Positions 58,665-64,000 of a stretch of 64,000 bases of DNA are shown in pieces (the first letter of the stretch is position 1; each line of letters opens with the position of its first letter). Origin of the DNA: Ampullaceana balthica. Taxonomy: Eukaryota > Mollusca > Gastropoda > Lymnaeidae. The stretch lies in assembly GCA_944989445.1 (NCBI GenBank), contig CALYLW010000555.1:603636-667635 (forward strand). The letters run 5' to 3'. A program made the translations under genes and the position numbers. A model generated the notes under the pieces. It was not told the DNA's origin. It saw nothing but the letters and a program-made list of their open reading frames with translations, and searched no databases.

Positions 58665-59124
58665 CAAATATAATAGGACAGCTTTTAAAAAAATGGTTCA
58701 TATTTTTTTAAAACTACAAGCTAAATCGGTCATTATGATTGTTTACTTTGTACTGCCTATCTTTGTCTTACTGCTATTTGTTAGCAAGAGTTACCAGTAT
58801 TAAAAAAAAATCGTTGGTAAACAGTGACGAAATCGCATACATTAAAATCCGTTGTTGAAAACAAAATTTGTAAAATAAATTATTAAAACGTTTACAAAAA
58901 TTAATAAAATGCTAAAGTAAGGTAAGTGCAAATTTTTTATACTATATTATAGCTTCTGATAGAGCAGTCGAATCTTGTAGAATGTAGAAAAGGACATTGA
59001 TAATCTACAATAACAACAACGATATTCAATATCCATGCAGAAATCACCTATGACCCGCTCATAAGCCGACCACTTTTCCCTCTAGATTTTTAAAAAAAAG
59101 GTCGGCTTGCGAACGAGTATATAC

Positions 59125-59128
<4 letters not shown>
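58665..59128 (+). repeat. Duplicated segment, copy 2
   Basis: Second copy of 36815-37305, same orientation, with many small substitutions and deletions. It is followed directly by a (TA)n tract. Confidence 0.7.

Positions 59129-59162
<34 letters not shown>
59124..59162. repeat. (TA)n microsatellite
   Basis: About 18 TA dinucleotides directly after the atacggta motif. Confidence 0.85.
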
Positions 59163-59165
<3 letters not shown>

Positions 59166-59639
59166 TGAATTACGTGTATAATTTTTTTATCGTGATTTTT
59201 ATTAAATGCATTCAGACATGCATATCTATGTTAAGAAAATTTACTCTTATAAACGTTATTGCGTTTAGTAAATGTACTAATTTTGTATTACCCTTTAACA
59301 CGAAATAATTTTAACACGAAAATACTTTTAACCCCTGAATTTCGTATTTCACTGTATATATTATAATATTATACATATGTTATTCTAAGTGTATTATTAT
59401 TTTTTATTATTTTATTATAATTATTAATATTGGTAAAGATATCATATATTTTATAAGATAACTCAATTTGACTTTATTACAAGTATTTTTTAAAAAAATA
59501 TTTATTGCCCTCCAAACTCATGCAGGATAATAATTTTAAAAGAAGATAAAGATAGAATAGTTCTAACTTAACATTCTTCATTTCACATCATATATTGAGT
59601 TATTTACAATGGAAATAAGTAAAATGTAAAAAAATCTTT

Positions 59640-59876
59640 TTTTAAAAAGGACACGCTATTTACAAACATTTACAGACCGAAACGTGCTGAGTTCCCCTGA
59701 CCTTGATGTAAACACGGGAATTTACGAGGGCTAGAGTGAAACCAGTGAGCCGTGGAGGTCAACCCTAGCAGACGACTATACAATCGACATAGTGATAAAT
59801 AGAGATAGACTAAAAATTGATTAATTTCATTACGGTACATTCGATCGATCTGAAATTTTGATACAATGCATTGTCA
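59640..59876 (+). repeat. TR-A copy, truncated at both ends
   Basis: Keeps the acatttacagaccgaaac block, an agataaat/agatagactaaaaatt block and gatcgatctgaaattttg; it stops at atgcattgt. Confidence 0.65.
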
Positions 59877-60089
59877 TCCAAGATCTATCTGTGGTAAAAT
59901 TTTGAGATCTCTAGGTCCATCAGAAGTGGTTTAATTTTACGTTTCAAGATTTGAAGGAAGGATACAACATACAAACATTGTGACTTAAATAAAAGCGTGT
60001 AATAAATAAAAGCTTGTAAAATAGGTTCATTTATGCAAGGAAAACTCGTTATCTCAAAGAATAAAGACTTTGTACATGAATGGCTTATT

Positions 60090-60223
60090 TCAAATACACT
60101 TAACATCTTGATTCTTCTCACACACAAACAGCAGTTGCCCGGAACAGCCAATATCGTGTAGAGGGTAGTATACGCTTTTACTAAAGGCAACACAAAGTTC
60201 TGTAAGGTAATTGCTTGGCTGAC
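60090..60223 (-). CDS. Gene 3 terminal exon
   Basis: 134 bp after a weak acceptor ttttaaag, ending TGA. Encodes Gln-Pro-Ser-Asn, Leu-Cys-Val, Tyr-Tyr-Pro-Leu, Gly-Cys and Phe-Val-Cys-Glu, then a short tail ending Lys-Cys-Ile as in gene 2. Confidence 0.8.
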
Positions 60224-63200
60224 CTTTAAAATTAGAAATATGAAGAAATTAATAGACACATCAAAATGGTGCTTATAATGAGTTAATAAAGATATTTGTG
60301 TAATTAGTAGCTGATGTTGCTGCTTCATATTTAATACTTTCGAAATGTTGAGGTGTTTTTTTTTATCAATGCTTGTACTGTAATTGAATTAATGAATTTT
60401 TAGATTATCTTTATTTATCTCTATGAAACATGTTAATTTGTGTGCTAGAGTGTCGTGGTGCGTATTTTATTTAACAACCTTTCCTGTGGCGCAATAAGGT
60501 GCACATTATATTGACAATACTTTGAAAAATATATTCCCGAACGGTGCGCATTATATTAAACATGTTTTAGGAGATATAACTAAAATGTTGTATTTTTGGA
60601 TTGTCTTGCGCTGCGTATATAATGAACATTCTTTTAGTTATGTCTCCTACATAAAGGATTATATAAAGGATTTATAGTCAAAAACTTGGTTTTTACGGGT
60701 TTTATTTTTTAAAATCCTTTATTTTAACTCGTGGCGTCGTGGATCGATTTTTAACCCACTTCCTCGTAAGCTAGCGAGCTGTAATTTTGCAGACAGACTC
60801 GTACCGATGATAAAAATGATGTATCAAAATTTTAGGTTGATCGAATGTTCTGTAATTAAATTAATGAATTGTTAGATTATCTCTTTTATCTCTATGTAGC
60901 AGGTTATTTTTTGTGCTAGAGTGTCGCGGTGCGTATTCTATTGAACGACCTTTTTAATACTTTCCTCTTGCGCTGTGCGGTGCGTATTATATTGATGATA
61001 CTTTTTAAAAACATATTCCCGATTTGTAAATGTAAATGCAATTATTTGCTAATCTGACTCGCGTTGCGCACTATGTTAAACAGGTTTTTATAACCCTTTT
61101 CCCGTGATCAAATCGACATGAAGTTTAACAGGCAGACTGTAGAAGTTTTTTTAAAACTATAAATCCTTTATAAAATTGAGACATAACTAAAACTTTGGAT
61201 TTTTGGATTGTCGTGCGATGCGTATTATAATGAACATTCTTTTAGTTATGTCTCGTATATAAAGAATTTTTATTCAAAAACTTGTTTTTTAAAAGTTAAA
61301 AAAAAATTAATTCTCTTACCTACATAAGGTGACATCATTGTGGTCGTATTTAAAATTAATGTCAATAAGCCTTTAAATATGTAATCATTAGTTTTAACAC
61401 TCTTAAAAAAGCTACGATCATAAAATCTCTTGGTAACCCGTTTACACATACGAAACGAACACAATTAAACATGTTGCTAATTCAACAATTACTCACCAGT
61501 ATGAAAGAGTACGTTTTTGTAAGGACTGCTCATGTTCAGTTCACTTCCATCGTCCTCCCACTTGTAAGTCCCAATTCGTCCCAACTCGTTGAGTCCTACC
61601 CAGGCCCCAAGGTTATCTACAGCTATAACGGGGCTCATGGCGTTGAAGGCATCAGAAAGAATGCGAACCTTTTCAAAGACCTTCAATGTGTACAACGTGG
61701 CGTTGACGTCTGGAAGTTCATGGTAAATACATTTGATTTCCAAACGAAGGCGAAGGCGTAAAATAGACTTCTAAGCATTTCCTTAAAGTTAAAAAAAAAT
61801 ATTTGTTTCTTTGTTGTTAAAAATATTTCTTTAAAAAGGATATGTTCGAGCCTAACAAAAGGATGGACGGTGCAATTGAAAATTTTTAAAATAATAAAAT
61901 CAGGGTAACAAAAAATTCCCGCAAAGTAAAATGTATTATAAAATCTTTTTTACAACGTAAATTAGAATTTAGTGATTAGAGTTTAGTGATATAGACTAAA
62001 AAAATGCACTACTTGAGAAGACACTTAGTGTTTTTATTGAAGTGGTCTTTTCACTGCTCCTTCCGTCAAACAACTTATCTTGTTCAACTACATATATTAT
62101 TCTCACGTATTAAATGTAGTTCATACTGACCTGGTAGTTTTATTTGTGTGTGTAAAGTTCGTCACAACTGAGTGTGACATTAATCGATTCATAATAGAAA
62201 TAATACAAGTACAGAAAAAAAGTATTTTGAATATTCATTAAAAAAATCCATTTTTACCTTGACAAACTTTTCTGGCATTGATGTAGTTACTTTTTGTACA
62301 GGATATCCACAAACAAGACTTGACATTACTTCTAGAGAAAATTTTAAAGTTCGCATATTGTTTACAAATAGTGTCTTTTGAAAATATTTCAGTTTGAGGC
62401 TCTCTTGGGGAGAGTTTATTCAACATCCATGAACCTGAAAAAAGGATTTTTTTTTATGAATTGTAATCAATAAAAATATTTTTATAAAAAACTTATAACA
62501 AAAAGCCATCAGATGTAAGGAAAGAAATCCATAGTTAATAAAGGATTGAACGTAAATCATCAATAAGCCATAGTTAAGAAATAATTGAACGTAAGTCATC
62601 GATAAGCCATAGTTAAGAAATAATTGAACGTAAGTCATCAATAAGCCATAGTTAAGAAATAATTGAACGTAAGTCATCGATAAGCCATAGTTAAGAAATA
62701 ATTGAACGTAAGTCATCAATAAGCCATAGTTAAGAAATAATTGAACGTAAGTCATCAATAAGCCAGAATTAAGAAAGGATTGAACGTAGGTCAATAATAG
62801 GCGTTATGCAGGCAGCTCTGGTGCATCTTGATTTCCCATGTTTGTAGCTTATTAATTTTTTAGGCCGTATCTCTCTTACAGTGTTACAAAACCGGTTTGC
62901 CGGGTCCAGGGGGTATTTGGTTTGTTCCTTTGCAGGGGGGGTTAGGGATGACTGAATTCATCTGAGAGAATACATATGTAGAGATTGGCATGTATTCTCA
63001 ACTGGGGCTGTACATGTTTTTTTGTTGTTTTTGTTGTTTTTTTTTGGTTGTTTTTTTTTGTTTTTTGTAAAGATTTTCACACACTTTTAATATAAGATAT
63101 AACGATATGCTTTATGTCTGGTTTTTAAAAGTTAGGTAGTAATTTTTTCAGGTTTATGTTTTACTTTTGTCTTTAAAAATCTATGTTGGGGTTGGGAGAT

Positions 63201-63875
63201 TAGGATGAGGTATAATTATTTACATAAAATGGTTCAGAACTGATGACCACACACTGTGTATTGCACACTTAAGTTATCTTTACGTTATTAACTAAATGTT
63301 ATGAGCCTTCAGATATTACTTCTTGGGGGGAGGGTTCTTAAAAAGTAGTTCAGTATATAAAACAATGAAACAATTCAATAAAAGTAATCTAAGATCAAAA
63401 TTTAATATACTAATTAACTGCTTAATAATGTTTATCCTCCTACAATAAATACTATAAGTTTGGAAAAAAATTGACTAGATTTGAAAATTTTTTGTGTATT
63501 GACTCGCGTCTTCCAGCATCCACATCTTGAACCCTCGATGAGAAGCCCTTTCGACGAGTGAAGTATAGACTTCAATAACACAGACACATTGTGAGCCTCT
63601 TCAACAGGTATTTGAAGGAGAATACATTATTCGTAGGCCTTCAAGATTTAAAAGTAAGAAATGTCATAAACTAATTTCAACAAGCCTCTAACCTATGTTG
63701 CATTCTTTAGTCTTTGAGTTAAAACCAAAACTTGAACACCTGGCACTGTTTTTATAACACCTTGAAGCACAGCCGACTGTACTGACGGTAGACACAGGTG
63801 GGTCTGTAGGTAGCAGGTGAACATACAGGTCAGTCACTTTGTTCATGTTGTACACGTTTTGGCTGGAAGCCATTT
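60090..63875 (-). CDS. PAN-CTLD family gene 3, intact, 5' end outside window
   Basis: Four minus-strand exons (63693-63875, 62258-62434, 61497-61709, 60090-60223) join in frame through phase-1 junctions with the same lengths as gene 2. The PAN module has cysteines in Gly-Cys-Ala-Ser-Arg-Cys, Arg-Cys-Ser-Ser-Phe-Gly-Phe and Glu-Cys. The CTLD has Ser-Cys-Leu-Trp, Val-Cys-Gln, Trp-Val-Gly-Leu, Trp-Glu-Asp-Asp-Gly, Leu-Cys-Val, Gly-Cys and Val-Cys-Glu. As in gene 2, EPN is replaced by Gln-Pro-Ser and WND by Tyr-Tyr-Pro. A predicted signal-peptide exon lies beyond 64000. The last intron holds two TR-A copies and intron 2 a 39-bp tandem repeat. Probably secreted; ligand unknown. Confidence 0.8.
60375..61297 (-). 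repeat. Two TR-A copies in tandem, diverged
   Basis: Minus-strand copies at about 60375-60712 and 60713-61297. Both have ttttagttatgtctc and atttatagtcaaaaactt or attcaaaaactt; the second keeps tcaaaattttaggttgatcg. They lie in the last intron of gene 3. Confidence 0.65.
61497..61709 (-). CDS. Gene 3 central CTLD exon
   Basis: 213 bp between acceptor cttccag and donor actggtgagt. Encodes Leu-Tyr-Thr-Leu-Lys-Val-Phe-Glu-Lys, Trp-Val-Gly-Leu and Trp-Glu-Asp-Asp-Gly-Ser. Closest relative in the window is the broken gene 4 exon. Confidence 0.85.
62258..62434 (-). CDS. Gene 3 linker/CTLD-start exon
   Basis: 177 bp between acceptor ttttttcag and donor caaggtaaa. Has Leu-Ser-Pro-Arg-Glu-Pro, Ser-Cys-Leu-Trp and Ala-Arg-Lys-Val-Cys-Gln. 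Confidence 0.85.
62525..62803. repeat. 39-bp tandem repeat, about 7 copies
   Basis: The unit contains ccatagttaagaaataattg and aacgtaagtcat. Adjacent units alternate atcgataag and atcaataag. It lies in intron 2 of gene 3. The unit is 39 bp, which creates a long but meaningless open frame on the minus strand. Confidence 0.9.
62810..63650. other. Intron 2 remainder, gene 3
   Basis: T-rich runs at 63020-63065 and low-complexity sequence. From about 63605 to 63692 the sequence resembles 46955-47067, so the gene 3/gene 4 duplication extends past the PAN exon into this intron. Confidence 0.5.
63693..63875 (-). CDS. Gene 3 PAN exon
   Basis: 183 bp between acceptor gtctccag and donor ataggttag, phase 1. 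Encodes Thr-Asp-Leu-Tyr-Val-His-Leu-Leu-Pro-Thr and the four PAN cysteines. It serves as the empty-site reference for the TR-A insertion at 47129-47687. Confidence 0.85.
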
Positions 63876-63934
63876 CTGGAGACAAACACGGAGCAGCGTT
63901 TACATTTTTTTAGAACTTTAAAAAAAATACAGTA

Positions 63935-64000
63935 AAAACAAAAAAACAAAGTTTTTAACTATAAATCCGTTATATATGAAACATAACTAAAAGTATTGAT
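63935..64000 (+). repeat. TR-A copy cut by window end
   Basis: Begins aaaaacaaagtttttaacta and continues with atgaaacataactaaaagt, the TR-A start. It lies in the intron upstream of the gene 3 PAN exon. Confidence 0.7.

Noticed and set aside
61471..61761. Plus-strand frame over the gene 3 CTLD exon
   Set aside because: Antisense of a well-supported exon with correct splice sites on the minus strand. Equivalent frames at 10767-11024 (minus) and 21431-21772 (plus) are rejected for the same reason.
62420..62794. 124-codon minus-strand frame with a 13-residue repeat
   Set aside because: Created by the 39-bp intronic tandem repeat, whose length is a multiple of three.

Overview
This is a eukaryotic window: AT-rich, intron-containing and dense with transposable elements. 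A lophotrochozoan, most likely a gastropod mollusc, is my best guess. It rests on secreted PAN plus C-type-lectin-like genes in tandem, RTE-like LINEs, Helitrons with mollusc-style tandem repeats and many hAT-type MITEs. No sequence directly names the species.

The host content I can defend is one gene family: small secreted proteins made of a signal peptide, a PAN/apple-like module and a divergent C-type lectin-like domain (CTLD). Exon lengths are nearly invariant (183, 177, 213 and 134 bp) and all junctions are phase 1. There are four members. Gene 1 (+, 8.56-14.01 kb) is decayed: its middle exon has a stop and a frameshift, and LINE fragments fill its second intron. Gene 2 (-, 19.57-34.08 kb) looks intact at 255 codons, with a proposed signal-peptide exon separated from the rest by a Helitron. 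Gene 4 (-, 37.33-47.80 kb) is dead: a LINE with a 12-bp target duplication splits its CTLD exon and a dispersed repeat splits its PAN exon. Gene 3 (-, 60.09-63.88 kb) is intact but its first exon lies beyond the window. The CTLDs keep the framework cysteines but lack the usual EPN/QPD and WND sugar-binding motifs.

Mobile elements by region: Helitron remnant (0.3-0.77 kb); a 28-bp x 22 perfect tandem array inside an inverted repeat (2.63-3.35); duplicated tRNA-Val-like composite repeats (4.3-5.63); GC-rich non-autonomous Helitrons (7.49-8.04 and 23.95-24.38); a 13-bp minisatellite (9.43-10.31); LINE fragments (11.4-13.7); a four-copy array of a 390-540 bp dispersed element, here called TR-A (14.2-16.1); a hAT element (19.87-20.56); a composite Helitron with a nearly intact Rep/helicase gene carrying only two in-frame stops (24.38-33.15); RTE-like LINEs (37.39-39.76, truncated, and 55.23-58.41, near full length); further Helitrons (42.3-46.0); MITEs and hATs (40.4, 46.0-46.3, 49.4-49.9, 53.5 and 54.0-54.4); and a tRNA-derived SINE (46.4).

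The two apparently intact lectin genes can be compared directly with their two broken paralogues, which gives clean empty-site and filled-site evidence for several insertions. I found no prokaryotic operon, no CRISPR array and no convincing new enzymatic system. The most noteworthy items are the PAN-CTLD family, the TR-A element with its precise insertion footprint, the Helitron, and the 28-bp array in a fold-back.
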